Assembly (NCBI GenBank): GCA_022791635.1
Contig: JAAVZL010000024.1
Span: 1-64,000 of the forward strand
Origin: Lachnospiraceae bacterium
GTDB taxonomy: Bacteria > Bacillota > Clostridia > Lachnospirales > Lachnospiraceae
Length of the DNA stretch: 64,000 nucleotides
Direction of reading: 5' to 3'
Under the pieces are notes generated by a model. That model worked only from the letters and a program-made list of their open reading frames with translations, made no database searches and was not told the origin of the DNA. Made by a program: the position numbers and the translations under genes. Shown here one piece after another: positions 8,991 through 17,550 of the stretch (position 1 is its first letter; each line of letters opens with the position of its first letter).

Positions 8991-10547
8991 ATGAAGAAAG
9001 CAATTATCATCGGCGCAGGTCCGGCAGGTGTGACGGCGGCCTACGAATTGTTAAAGCAGTCAAAGGAATACGAGGTACTGGTGCTGGAGGAAAGCCAGGA
9101 GATCGGCGGAATCTCCAGAACCGTGCGCTACAACGGCAATCGCATGGATATCGGCGGCCACCGTTTTTTCTCCAAAGACGACCGGGTGACACGCTGGTGG
9201 GACCAGATCATGCCCCTTCAGGGAAAGCCTTCCTATGACGATAAGGTGTTGGGACGCACCGTACCGCTGAAAAAGGGCGGACCCGATCCGGAGAAGGAGG
9301 ATCAGGTGATGCTGACCCGGAATCGGGTATCCCGCATCTATTATAAAAAGAAATTTTTCGACTACCCCATCAAGCTCAATGCAAAACTGTTCCTGAATAT
9401 GGGCTTTGCGGATACTGTTGTGGCAGGCTGCAGCTATCTGAAAACGGCAGTAGTCAAGAAGCCGGTGGATTCACTGGAGAACTTTTATATTAACAGTTTT
9501 GGACGGAAACTCTACTCTATGTTTTTTGAGGGCTATACGGAAAAGCTCTGGGGCCGTCATCCCCGGGAGATTGCTCCGGACTGGGGCGCACAGCGGACGA
9601 AGGGACTGTCCATTATGGGAATTCTCAAGGACAACCTGGTAAAGATTCTTCCCGGGAAACAGGACAAGAAGCATGTGCAGACCTCCCTGATTGAAGAATT
9701 TAACTATCCCAAATACGGTCCCGGCCAGCTCTGGGAGACAGCCGCTGCCGAGGTGGAGCGCATGGGCGGAGAAATCCGCAAGGGCTGTAAGGTAACAAAG
9801 ATCAACACCGCAGGAAACCGTGTAGAGAGCCTTGTGTACCAGTGCGACGGCCAGGAAGTAACCGTGGAAGGCGACGTATTTATTTCCTCCATGCCGGTAA
9901 AGGATCTGGTGGCAGGCATGAACGACGTGCCGGAGGACAAGGCAGAGATTGCGGCAGGGCTGCCCTACCGGGATTTCGTCACCGTGGGCCTTCTGGTGAA
10001 AAAGCTGAATCTGAAAAATGAGACCAAGCTGAAAACCCTGAGCAATATTGTTCCCGACTGCTGGATCTACGTCCAGGATACCGGCGTAAAGCTTGGCCGC
10101 ATCCAGATTTTCAACAACTGGTCCCCCTATATGGTTGCGGACCCGGAGAAAACCGTCTGGATTGGTCTGGAGTACTTCTGCAGCGAGGGTGACAAGTACT
10201 GGAAGCTCAGTGAGGAAAAGTGGGTGAAATACGCCACAGCCGAGCTCCTGAAGATGGGCGTGATTTCCAGTGAGAGCGATGTGCTGGATTCCCACCGGGA
10301 GCGGGTAAAGAAGGCATACCCTGCATACTTCGATACCTACGAGCATATGGACGACTTGATTTCCTATCTCAACGGCTTTGGGAACCTCTACTGCGTAGGC
10401 CGCAACGGCCAGCACCGCTACAACAATATGGATCATTCCATGGCAACCTCCTTCGAGGCTGTGGGCAATATCTTAAGCGGCAGAGAGGATAAGAAAAATA
10501 TCTGGAGCGTGAACACGGAGAAGGAGTATCACGAGGAGAAGAAATAA
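8991..10547 (+). CDS. FAD-dependent oxidoreductase, UDP-galactopyranose-mutase/amine-oxidase type
   Basis: A 518-residue flavoprotein. The Rossmann motif GAGPAG (Gly8, Gly10, Gly13) starts the protein and is followed by [17 protein letters not shown] and [12 protein letters not shown], a signature shared by amine oxidases, protoporphyrinogen-oxidase-like enzymes and UDP-galactopyranose mutases. The C-terminal FAD-contact region reads [19 protein letters not shown]. It has no transmembrane segment and no partner gene. The pattern is closest to the UGM-like enzymes found near cell-surface sugar genes, but it is longer than true UGM (about 370 residues), so the substrate is unknown. It has its own promoter; a bidirectional terminator follows. 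Confidence 0.8.
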   Translation: MKKAIIIGAGPAGVTAAYELLKQSKEYEVLVLEESQEIGGISRTVRYNGNRMDIGGHRFFSKDDRVTRWWDQIMPLQGKPSYDDKVLGRTVPLKKGGPDPEKEDQVMLTRNRVSRIYYKKKFFDYPIKLNAKLFLNMGFADTVVAGCSYLKTAVVKKPVDSLENFYINSFGRKLYSMFFEGYTEKLWGRHPREIAPDWGAQRTKGLSIMGILKDNLVKILPGKQDKKHVQTSLIEEFNYPKYGPGQLWETAAAEVERMGGEIRKGCKVTKINTAGNRVESLVYQCDGQEVTVEGDVFISSMPVKDLVAGMNDVPEDKAEIAAGLPYRDFVTVGLLVKKLNLKNETKLKTLSNIVPDCWIYVQDTGVKLGRIQIFNNWSPYMVADPEKTVWIGLEYFCSEGDKYWKLSEEKWVKYATAELLKMGVISSESDVLDSHRERVKKAYPAYFDTYEHMDDLISYLNGFGNLYCVGRNGQHRYNNMDHSMATSFEAVGNILSGREDKKNIWSVNTEKEYHEEKK

Positions 10548-10600
10548 GATAGAAGGATGAATTGGCAGGGGGTGCCGCAAAATTTGTGAATACTAATAAA

Positions 10601-10639
10601 AATACCCTCAACAGATATGAAAAAGCTGTTGAGGGTATT
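10601..10639. terminator. Bidirectional terminator between convergent genes
   Basis: Perfect 14-bp inverted repeat AATACCCTCAACAG / CTGTTGAGGGTATT with an 11-base loop. On the minus strand it is followed by ATTTTTATT, so it best serves the NSS symporter; on the plus strand the T-run is weak. Confidence 0.8.
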
Positions 10640-10698
10640 ATGCTTTATAATGAGATGCCTGAAATTGCTATATATTTTCTGAAGATTTTAATAAATAC

Positions 10699-12072
10699 TT
10701 ACCCGGCAAACTTCTGCCAATACCCCATCGCAAAGATAAACAGTACAATCAGCGGCAGAATATAAGACACATAAAATCTTGCCCACTTAGGAAACTTGAC
10801 GCCCTCCCCGGCATCCGCCTCTGCAATAAATTTATCCCAGCCCCAACCGTACCGGCTGGTGCAGAACAAGAGATAGACCAGACTGCCCAGAGGCAGAAGG
10901 TTGTTTGAGACGATGAAATCCTCCAAATCCTGCACCGTTGTACCGGCGCCAAGAGGAGCAAAGCCGCTCCACATATTAAAGCCCAGCACACAGGGCATGG
11001 AGAGGATCAGAATGGCAATCAGGTTCACCAGAACCGCCTTCTTGCGGCTCCAGCCCCACAGGTCAATGGCAAAGCTGATAATATTTTCAAACACGGCAAT
11101 CACCGTGGACAGGGCCGCAAAGCTCATAAAAACAAAGAACAAAGTTCCCCACAGCCGTCCGCCGGCCATCTGATTGAAAATATTCGGCAGAGTCACAAAT
11201 ACAAGCCCCGGCCCCTCTCCCGGGTCTACCCCAAAGGCAAAGCAGGCAGGGAAAATCACAAGTCCGGCCATAAGAGCAATCAGGGTATCCAGGATACAGA
11301 TATTCATGGATTCTCCCATCAGAGTCCGCTCCTTGCTGATATAGCTTCCGAAGATAGCCATAGCGCCGATCCCGAGACTCAAGGTGAAGAAGGACTGTCC
11401 CATGGCGGCAAACACCACATCTCCGATGCCGTTCTCCACTACCTTGCCGAAGTCAGGCACCAGGTAAAAGCTTAAGCCGGCTCCCGCGCCCGGAAGGGTA
11501 ATGCTGCGGACACACAGAACAAGCAGGATTACAAACAGGAAGCCCATCATAATTTTGGTGATACGCTCCACTCCGTTTTGAAGCCCCAGGCTGCAGATGC
11601 CAAAGCTTAAGAGAACCGTAACCACCATCCAGAAGGTCATAGACCCAGGCTTGGAGAGCATTTCGCCAAAGACGCCTCCCACTGCATCGGGGGTCATCCC
11701 GGTAAAGGTTCCGGCGGCCATTTTATACACATACGCCAGCATCCAGCCTCCCACAGTGGTATAGAACATCATCAGAAGGTAATTGCCGGCCATGGCCGCA
11801 TATCCTTCCAGGTGCCATTTGCTTCCCTTAGGCTCCAGCACATGAAAGCTCCTGGCCGCCGACTTCTGGCTGGCCCGCCCCACGGCAAACTCCATAGCCA
11901 TAATCGGCATCCCGAGAATCACCAGAAATACCAGATAAATCAATACAAAGGCAGCTCCCCCATACTTTCCCGTGATGTAAGGAAACCGCCACACATTTCC
12001 AAGTCCCACAGCGCATCCCGCCGAAATCAGAATGAATCCAAGACGGGACGAAAACTTTTCTCTTTTTTCCAT
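10699..12072 (-). CDS. Neurotransmitter:sodium symporter (NSS/SNF) family transporter
   Basis: A polytopic inner-membrane Na+-coupled transporter, 457 residues. The family hallmark occurs right after the N-terminus: SRLGFILISAGCAVGLGNVW, then RFPYITGKYGGAAFVLIY, which forms TM1 and the sodium/substrate site. About eleven hydrophobic segments can be counted, fitting short bacterial NSS proteins of the LeuT/MhsT type that carry amino acids such as tryptophan, leucine or tyrosine; the substrate here is not decidable. The gene is monocistronic and divergent from the zinc-ribbon operon, sharing a 283-base upstream region. Confidence 0.92.
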   Translation of the reverse strand: MEKREKFSSRLGFILISAGCAVGLGNVWRFPYITGKYGGAAFVLIYLVFLVILGMPIMAMEFAVGRASQKSAARSFHVLEPKGSKWHLEGYAAMAGNYLLMMFYTTVGGWMLAYVYKMAAGTFTGMTPDAVGGVFGEMLSKPGSMTFWMVVTVLLSFGICSLGLQNGVERITKIMMGFLFVILLVLCVRSITLPGAGAGLSFYLVPDFGKVVENGIGDVVFAAMGQSFFTLSLGIGAMAIFGSYISKERTLMGESMNICILDTLIALMAGLVIFPACFAFGVDPGEGPGLVFVTLPNIFNQMAGGRLWGTLFFVFMSFAALSTVIAVFENIISFAIDLWGWSRKKAVLVNLIAILILSMPCVLGFNMWSGFAPLGAGTTVQDLEDFIVSNNLLPLGSLVYLLFCTSRYGWGWDKFIAEADAGEGVKFPKWARFYVSYILPLIVLFIFAMGYWQKFAG

Positions 12073-12203
12073 AACTTCCGTTCTCTCCCTTTATGTAATA
12101 AACAGCCGCAACAGCCCTGCGCTCTGGCAGCGCCGCAATACGGCACATACAGCAATGATAACAAAGAAAGTGTGCTGCGTCAAATTGTTTCTGGCATTTT
12201 TCC

Positions 12204-12232
12204 TTGTTTTTCCCATTTCCCTGTATTATAAT
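12204..12232 (+). promoter_or_regulatory. Promoter of the SPFH/zinc-ribbon operon
   Basis: TTGTTT (12204-12209), 17-base spacer, TATAAT (12227-12232). A second TATAAT occurs about 20 bases downstream. The first gene starts at 12356. Confidence 0.55.
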
Positions 12233-12355
12233 GTTACTGTTCCTGTATAATAAAATGCTGTCAATGAGGGAGTGAAAGACAGCGTGCGGGGACGGCGCGG
12301 CAAAGGTACAATTACAATCAAAAAAGAGTTGCTTGGTACAAAGGAGGAGGAAGCC

Positions 12356-13633
12356 ATGCCTGTTATGAATGTAATCAAAAATGACGCTTATGGCAATATG
12401 CTGTGCGCTAAGATTCCCTGCGAAGACTTTAACATCGGTTCGCAGCTGATTGTGGCAGAGTATGAAGAGGCATTGTTCGTAAAGGACGGCGTCATTGAAG
12501 AGATTTTCGGGCCGGGAAAATACACCCTGACCACAGAAAATTATCCGTTTCTGACAAAGCTTATGTCAAAGCTTTTGACAGGAGGCGTAAGCGCCTATAG
12601 CTGTAAGGTATATTACATCAATAAATCCCATCATCTGGAGCTGAAATGGGGAACTCCCATGCCGATTCGCTGTATTGATCCCATATGGGGAATTGAGACT
12701 CACGTACAGGGCCGGGGAGCCTATTCCGTGGTGGTGAAGGACGGGAAAAAGTTCTTTATAAAAATGGTGGGGGCCAACGAGGCGGCTGCGGAATCCGATA
12801 TCATCAAGCAGTTTAAGACGGCCTTCCTGCAGAATATCACGGATCAGCTCTTTGAATACCTCAACGGGGCGGAGACAGAGGTTATTGTAACCTGCAACCG
12901 CAAGAATGCCTTGGCTCAGACCCTGACTCCGATTTTGAACAGTGTTCTGGACGAGTACGGTCTGGAGCTGGTAAACTTTTACATTGAGAATCTGGAGATT
13001 CCGGAGAAGGACGACTCCATGAAGCGTATCCGCGAGATGCGCATTCAGCGGCAGGAGCGACAGTTTGAGCGTGAGCAGAGCATGGCAGATCAGCGCCTGG
13101 AATTTGGTATGCGCCAGGAGAGCGCGGTGGCGGATCGCTTTGTGTCCGGCCAAAAGGCTCAGTCCGACTATGAGCGGATGAAGATTCGGGATCAGGACGG
13201 CAATAACGGCTGGGCAAGGCAGGAAGCCGCGGAGATCATGAAAACCATGGCTGAGAATCCGGATAACGGCAGCAATATTATGGCAGAGATAGGCATGGGC
13301 TTAGGGATGGGCCGGGCCATTGGAAATGCGGCCGAGGATATGTTTGCCAACCTGAACGCTCCCGGCGGAGCGGGCGGGTCCAAAAAGGTGATTTGCCCTG
13401 CCTGCAATGCAGTGAATCCTGAGGGAACCAAATTCTGCGGAAACTGCGGAGAGTCCCTGGCGAAAAAGGCCAATGTCTGCGCCAACTGCGGAGCCGAGGT
13501 GGCGCCGGGGATGAAATTCTGCGGGCAGTGCGGAACGCCTGTGGCGCCGGTGGTAAAGCACTGCACCAACTGTGGGGCCGAGCTTGCTCCTGACGTAAAG
13601 TTCTGCGGAAACTGCGGGACAAAGGTAAATTAG
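12356..13633 (+). CDS. SPFH-domain protein with three C-terminal zinc ribbons
   Basis: A 425-residue protein starting at ATG 12356, which follows a strong AAGGAGGAGG; the frame is open upstream but lacks a better site. Residues 1-300 resemble the SPFH/band-7-like family sometimes called virion-core-like: IVAEYEEALFVKDGVIEEIF, then a beta-rich core and a helical ERQFEREQSMADQR segment. Three tandem CxxC-x(n)-CxxC zinc ribbons close it: CPACNAV/CGNCGE, CANCGAE/CGQCGT and CTNCGAE/CGNCGT. No membrane helix is seen. It is first in a four-gene cluster whose other members carry zinc ribbons or membrane helices, suggesting a membrane-associated scaffold; that role is inferred. Confidence 0.8.
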   Translation: MPVMNVIKNDAYGNMLCAKIPCEDFNIGSQLIVAEYEEALFVKDGVIEEIFGPGKYTLTTENYPFLTKLMSKLLTGGVSAYSCKVYYINKSHHLELKWGTPMPIRCIDPIWGIETHVQGRGAYSVVVKDGKKFFIKMVGANEAAAESDIIKQFKTAFLQNITDQLFEYLNGAETEVIVTCNRKNALAQTLTPILNSVLDEYGLELVNFYIENLEIPEKDDSMKRIREMRIQRQERQFEREQSMADQRLEFGMRQESAVADRFVSGQKAQSDYERMKIRDQDGNNGWARQEAAEIMKTMAENPDNGSNIMAEIGMGLGMGRAIGNAAEDMFANLNAPGGAGGSKKVICPACNAVNPEGTKFCGNCGESLAKKANVCANCGAEVAPGMKFCGQCGTPVAPVVKHCTNCGAELAPDVKFCGNCGTKVN

Positions 13634-13645
13634 GAGGGAGACAAG

Positions 13646-14323
13646 ATGAGTAAAAAAATGGGAAAGCTGGCAGGTGCCATCGTGTTCCTGATTCTGATAA
13701 ATATAGGCCTGTTCTCTCTGGCCGCCATCAAGCTGACCGCCTTTTGGATCAGCTGGATCTTTATTCATATTGCTTTTCTGATCTTTGCAGGGATTTTGAT
13801 TTTCAGCGTACCGGAGCAGAGAAAGCTGAAATTTGCCTATTCTGAGACGGCAATCGCTGCGTACTACTTTATCATAGAGCTGGCGGCAGGCTTTGTGCTG
13901 CTGACCTACTTTGCATTTTTCCCGGTGATATCCTTTGTAATACAGACGGTGATTCTCGCGGGCTTTCTGATCGCCTTTTTGATGCTGAAGAAGATGAATC
14001 ACGATATTGACCGGCGGGAAGAGGAGAGCAAAGGGGATTTACGGAAATTTCAAGCTCTTCAGGAACTTATGAAGGATGTGCTGAATCAGGTAGATTACAG
14101 CGCTCCCTACCGAAAGACGATCCAGCATGCCTACGATGCCGTCAGCGGCTCTCAGGTAAAATCCTCCGTCAGCGTGTATGAGACAGAGAAGGCTATCTGG
14201 GATTTGACCGGGCAGCTAAAGGAGGCGGTCCTGGCGGGAAAGGAAGAGCGCATCAGCGCCCTCTGCCTTGACATAGAGAACCAGACGGCCGAGAGAAACA
14301 GACGCCTTCGCATGGAGCGCTAA
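13646..14323 (+). CDS. Four-helix membrane protein of unknown function
   Basis: A 225-residue protein with two pairs of transmembrane helices in the first 120 residues (about 9-28, 31-55, 72-95 and 99-118), then a charged alpha-helical cytosolic domain (DIDRREEESKGDLRKFQ...). It begins 12 bases after the SPFH gene behind GGAGGGAG, so the two are almost certainly co-transcribed. I do not recognise a named family. The context suggests a membrane anchor or partner of the SPFH/zinc-ribbon proteins. Confidence 0.8.
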   Translation: MSKKMGKLAGAIVFLILINIGLFSLAAIKLTAFWISWIFIHIAFLIFAGILIFSVPEQRKLKFAYSETAIAAYYFIIELAAGFVLLTYFAFFPVISFVIQTVILAGFLIAFLMLKKMNHDIDRREEESKGDLRKFQALQELMKDVLNQVDYSAPYRKTIQHAYDAVSGSQVKSSVSVYETEKAIWDLTGQLKEAVLAGKEERISALCLDIENQTAERNRRLRMER

Positions 14324-14440
14324 AGCAATATCCTTTCAACAGACAAACCAATTAGAAAAAGAAAAAGCCGTTTGGGACTCCCGTCAGGCAAACTGCAAAG
14401 AGAATCCGAAAGCGGAAAGAAACCTAAGGAGGAACTACAA

Positions 14441-15106
14441 ATGAATAACGGATCTTATCCCTGGTATTTATCCTGGCCGGTTATCATCATCGCCTTTCTT
14501 TTCTTCTGGCCGGCAGCCATTGTTTTGATTTATCTGAGAACTCAGAGCACCAAGGGAGGCGCCTTTGCGGCAGCGTCCAACAAGAAGGTGTACATGATTT
14601 TGGGCGGTATCCTGATTCTGTTTGGACTGACCCGGTTCAAAAGCTCCATTCCCATGGCTCTGTTTATGATTGTGGGCGGCGCTGCCATCATTTACTACGC
14701 CAATACGCTGGCCAAGAAGGCCTCCCGCAATAAGAGCTACATTGATCTTCTGGTCAACCAGGGAGAAACCAGCATCGACAAGGTTGCCAATATGCTGAAC
14801 GTAAGATACGATGTTGCCTTAAAGGAGCTGAAAACCATGAAGTCCCTGGGCATCTTAAAGGGCGCCACCATTGACGAGCAGAGCCGAAGCGTCTCCATTA
14901 CAAGAGTTCAGAACGCGGCAGGAGAGATCTCCGGCATGGTAAATTCCGTCACAGGCGCTCTCATAGGCAGCGCATCTACGGCAGCCGCTTCCGGCGCCGC
15001 AGAAACCGTGGAGGGCGCATGCCCCGGCTGCGGAGCCAAGTATACAGGCCCCAAGGGAAGCACCGTAACCTGCAGCTACTGCGACGCCACATTCGTATTA
15101 CATTAA
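14441..15106 (+). CDS. Membrane protein with winged-helix-like segment and C-terminal zinc ribbon
   Basis: A 221-residue protein. ATG 14441 follows CTAAGGAGGAAC; the frame is open from 14372 but without a ribosome site. Two or three transmembrane helices occupy residues 8-90. Residues about 100-150 (SIDKVANMLNVRYDVALKEL...SLGILKGATI) look like a small winged-helix or PCI-like fold. The end is a single zinc ribbon, CPGCGAKY...CSYCDATF. It follows the four-helix protein by 117 bases and precedes another zinc-ribbon gene by 13. Specific function is unknown. Confidence 0.78.
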   Translation: MNNGSYPWYLSWPVIIIAFLFFWPAAIVLIYLRTQSTKGGAFAAASNKKVYMILGGILILFGLTRFKSSIPMALFMIVGGAAIIYYANTLAKKASRNKSYIDLLVNQGETSIDKVANMLNVRYDVALKELKTMKSLGILKGATIDEQSRSVSITRVQNAAGEISGMVNSVTGALIGSASTAAASGAAETVEGACPGCGAKYTGPKGSTVTCSYCDATFVLH

Positions 15107-15119
15107 AGGGGAGGAAGCA

Positions 15120-15575
15120 ATGGACATTTTCAACAAAGCAAAGGAATCCCTTACCGCAGCAGGAAAAGGCTTTACCCAGAAGGCCAGCGACGTATCCGGA
15201 CTTGCAAAGGTAACCATGAAAATCAAGGAAGAAGAAAAGCAGCTGGATCAGTCCTTAAAGGATCTGGGTTCCCTTTTATTCAACCAATATAATGAAGAAG
15301 CCAAACAGCTTTTCCCCCAGCAGACCGAAAGCATCCGGCAGCTGTACGCCGCGCTCCAGCAGGATCGGGAAGAGCTGGCCTACCTGAAAGGAAAAAAGAT
15401 ATGTCCCAACTGCGGCGCAGAGCTGGATGCAGATGTACAGCGCTGCATCAGCTGCGGCATGAACGTAGAGAATGTGGTAAGGCCCAGTCAGGCCCAGGCA
15501 TTCTGCCAGAACTGCGGCAGCCAGCTAGTTCCAGGCTCTAAATTCTGCAACAACTGCGGAACGAAAATAGAGTAA
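15120..15575 (+). CDS. Small coiled-coil protein with two zinc ribbons
   Basis: A 151-residue protein. Residues 1-92 are amphipathic and mostly helical (KIKEEEKQLDQSLKDLGSLL). Two zinc ribbons follow: CPNCGAEL...CISCGMN and CQNCGSQL...CNNCGTK. The second type recurs in the SPFH protein four genes earlier (CGNCGT), so the ribbons are related. No signal peptide or membrane helix is present, so it is probably cytosolic and may bind its neighbours. It is the last gene of the cluster; the long palindromic element begins 66 bases later. Confidence 0.8.
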   Translation: MDIFNKAKESLTAAGKGFTQKASDVSGLAKVTMKIKEEEKQLDQSLKDLGSLLFNQYNEEAKQLFPQQTESIRQLYAALQQDREELAYLKGKKICPNCGAELDADVQRCISCGMNVENVVRPSQAQAFCQNCGSQLVPGSKFCNNCGTKIE

Positions 15576-15641
15576 AAAACGATGTCGTTTCGTTAAGTCT
15601 AAAAGCCTACCAAAGTTCTAGGCATGAACCGTTACGCTACC

Positions 15642-15822
15642 GGGGCTGTCGCAAAATAGGACAGCAGCCATTTCCATATCCGTGTTCGGACGGTTCTCAT
15701 ACATTCTGTCTGCTCTGTACGGACATTGCCCAGGCAATCTCCGTCCATATCAGACAGCCTGTACGCGAACAGCCGTACACTGGATATCGGAAAAGCCTGC
15801 TGTCCTATTTTGCGACAGCCCC
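15642..15822. repeat. Long palindromic element, copy 1
   Basis: A perfect 26-bp inverted repeat (15642-15667 with 15797-15822; begins GGGGCTGTCGCAAAATAGG) encloses a second imperfect stem that begins CCATATCCGTGTTCGGACGG and ends ACACTGGATATCGG, and an inner CTGTCTG/CAGACAG stem with tip ATTGCC-CA-GGCAAT. The whole unit can fold as one long hairpin. It has no T-run and no ORF. It is homologous to the element at 50828 and shares its core with 16511. It fills most of the gap between the zinc-ribbon cluster and queT. Confidence 0.85.
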
Positions 15823-15835
15823 TCCACCGGTAGTC

Positions 15836-15912
15836 TTTGCGGGCTGAACAATGACATTGTCCGTGTGTTCGAAACCATCCACACGCAAAACAAAACTAAG
15901 GAGAGAAAGAAA
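15836..15912 (+). promoter_or_regulatory. Candidate preQ1-type riboswitch leader of queT
   Basis: The 77 bases before queT can form TTTGCG/CGCAAA closing a GTGTG/CACAC hairpin, and end in GCAAAACAAAACTAAGGAG. The A-rich tail running into AACTAAGGAG, overlapping the ribosome binding site, is a hallmark of preQ1-I leaders, where ligand binding hides that site. Queuosine-precursor transporters of this family are commonly under preQ1 riboswitches. I cannot fit the full loop consensus by eye, so the class is unproven. Confidence 0.4.
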
Positions 15913-15913
15913 A

Positions 15914-16402
15914 ATGAAAGAAAACAAAGTATTATTCATGGCACAGGCTGCAATGATCGCAGCCATCTACGTGGCGCTCTGTATTATCTTTGCGCCTATC
16001 AGCTACGGAGCCATTCAGGTCCGCATCGCAGAAGCTCTGACCATCCTGCCCTACTTCACCCCGGCCGCCATCCCAGGCCTGTTCATCGGTTGCATCATCG
16101 CCAACATCCTGGGCGGAAGCATTCTTATCGATGTCATCCTGGGAAGCCTGGCCACCCTGCTGGGAGCTATGGGAACCTACCTCCTGCGCAAAAACAACCG
16201 TTTCCTGGCTCCTATCCCCCCCATCCTGTCCAACACCCTCCTGGTTCCCTTTATCCTCCGCTACGGCTACGGAGAACCCCTTCCCATCCCCTTCCTCATG
16301 GCAACCGTAGGAATCGGAGAAATAGCCGCCTGCGGCATCATGGGAATAATTCTATTAACGATCCTAATCAAATACAAAAAATTCATCTTCCGCACCGCCT
16401 AA
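15914..16402 (+). CDS. queT: QueT-type queuosine precursor transporter
   Basis: A 162-residue inner-membrane S-component of an ECF-type importer, likely for a queuosine precursor such as preQ1 or queuine. About five to six hydrophobic helices are visible, with the family-like stretch APISYGAIQVRIAEALTILP and conserved GLFIGCIIANILGG. The start is taken as ATG 15914 after AAGGAGAG; the frame extends to 15851 but those residues are basic and unlike the family. Energising ECF subunits are not in the window. The gene is flanked by palindromic elements in opposite orientation. Confidence 0.9.
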   Translation: MKENKVLFMAQAAMIAAIYVALCIIFAPISYGAIQVRIAEALTILPYFTPAAIPGLFIGCIIANILGGSILIDVILGSLATLLGAMGTYLLRKNNRFLAPIPPILSNTLLVPFILRYGYGEPLPIPFLMATVGIGEIAACGIMGIILLTILIKYKKFIFRTA

Positions 16403-16510
16403 AAAAGAGATAAAGGAAAAGCTTAAAAAGATCAAAAGGATAAAAGCCTCTACACAATACACCCCACAGAAATATTTTTTGATAAAATACCTAAAAGGCA
16501 CCAACCAACA

Positions 16511-16592
16511 GGGGACGAGGGGAGGGATTTCCGATATCCAGTGTACGCGAACCGTCCGAACACCGGATATGGAAATCCCTCCCCTCGTCCCC
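16511..16592. repeat. Palindromic element, copy 3 (short, inverted)
   Basis: A perfect 22-bp inverted repeat (begins GGGGACGAGGGGAGGG, arms 16511-16532 and 16571-16592) encloses CCGATATCCAGTGTACGC and GTCCGAACACCGGATATGG. On the minus strand the core reads CCATATCCGGTGTTCGGACG then ACACTGGATATCGG, matching copies 1 and 2 with their inner part deleted. The outer arms are different from the other copies. It lies between queT and the DeoR gene; bases 16403-16510 hold nothing else I can identify. Confidence 0.85.
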
Positions 16593-16624
16593 GTCCGTCT
16601 ACCAAAAAAATAATCAAAACCCTG

Positions 16625-16653
16625 TTGACTTACATGTTATAAAATGTTATAAT
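16625..16653 (+). promoter_or_regulatory. Promoter with TGTTATAA repeats before the DeoR gene
   Basis: TTGACT (16625-16630), 17-base spacer, TATAAT (16648-16653). Overlapping direct repeats TGTTATAA, TGTTATAA and TGTTACAA run through the spacer and the start region, a plausible operator for autoregulation by the DeoR protein. Confidence 0.75.
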
Positions 16654-16705
16654 TTGTTACAAGTTAAGAAAAGAACCTAACAAATCTTAACAAGAAGGAA
16701 CCCAG

Positions 16706-17464
16706 ATGAACCAACTTCGAAGAGAAAATATCGGAAAATATATTCAGGAAAAAGGCGCTGTCACCGTAAAGGAGTTAAGCGCTCTTTTTCCTGACGTCAG
16801 TTTAATGACCATCCACCGAGACTTAGAGAAGCTGGAAGAGGAAGGCGTCATCATTCGAACCCGCGGCGGCGCCATATCCGCCACCCCGGGAACCAGCCCC
16901 ACCGAGATCAAGCTGGAGACCCGCATGCAGACCAACTGGAAAGAAAAGCGTGAGATGGCCAAGAAAGCCCTGCGCCTCTTAGAGCCAGGCAGCGCCGTAT
17001 TCCTGGATGCCGGCACCTCCAACATGGCTCTGGCCCAGGCAATCCCCGATATGGATCTCAACATCTTCACCACAGGCCCCGGAATCGCCCTGGAGCTTGG
17101 AAAGCTTTCCGCCCCCACCGTCCACATGTGCGGCGGAACCCTGAATCGCTTTAACCAGGCAGTCTCCGGTCAAAGCACCCTGCAGATGCTGGAGCAGATC
17201 AACATCGCCACCGCATTTTTGGGCGTATCCGGCTACACAGAGGACAACGGCTTCACCTGCGGCAAGGAAGACGAGATGCTGGTAAAGAGCCTGATGATGA
17301 AAAAAGCCGGAAAAAAAGTCATCCTCATGGACAGCTCCAAGTGGGGCAGAATTCTTCCCTACACCTTCGGCAATGTGGAGGATGCCGACTACATCATCAG
17401 CGACGGAAAGCTTCCAAAGGAAGTAAAGCTCCGTGCCGAGCAGGCCGGAACCCTTCTTCTTTAA
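16706..17464 (+). CDS. DeoR/GlpR-family transcriptional regulator
   Basis: A 252-residue sugar-phosphate-type regulator. The N-terminal winged HTH is clear: NIGKYIQEKGAVTVKELSAL, then VSLMTIHRDLEKLEEEGVII and the RTRGGA wing. The C-terminal sensor domain has the family features VFLDAGTSNMALAQ, HMCGGTLNRFN and LMDSSKWGR, the phosphosugar-isomerase-like fold that binds a phosphorylated effector. It lies 87 bases upstream of the E2 gene in the same direction and may control the dehydrogenase genes; that link is inferred from position and from the repeat-bearing promoter. Confidence 0.92.
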   Translation: MNQLRRENIGKYIQEKGAVTVKELSALFPDVSLMTIHRDLEKLEEEGVIIRTRGGAISATPGTSPTEIKLETRMQTNWKEKREMAKKALRLLEPGSAVFLDAGTSNMALAQAIPDMDLNIFTTGPGIALELGKLSAPTVHMCGGTLNRFNQAVSGQSTLQMLEQINIATAFLGVSGYTEDNGFTCGKEDEMLVKSLMMKKAGKKVILMDSSKWGRILPYTFGNVEDADYIISDGKLPKEVKLRAEQAGTLLL

Positions 17465-17550
17465 GGAGAAAGGAAGTCTGAAAACATATAAAAAGCCTGT
17501 ATTAAGCAACAAAAAATATATAAAGAAAGAAATCATGGAGGGAAAAAGAA

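Noticed and set aside
11812..12231. 139-codon plus-strand frame upstream of the SPFH gene
   Set aside because: Antisense to the start of the NSS symporter gene and low in coding character.
15642..15822. Palindrome as an insertion sequence or intrinsic terminator
   Set aside because: No transposase, no visible target duplication, and no T-run after the stem; a structured repeat fits better.
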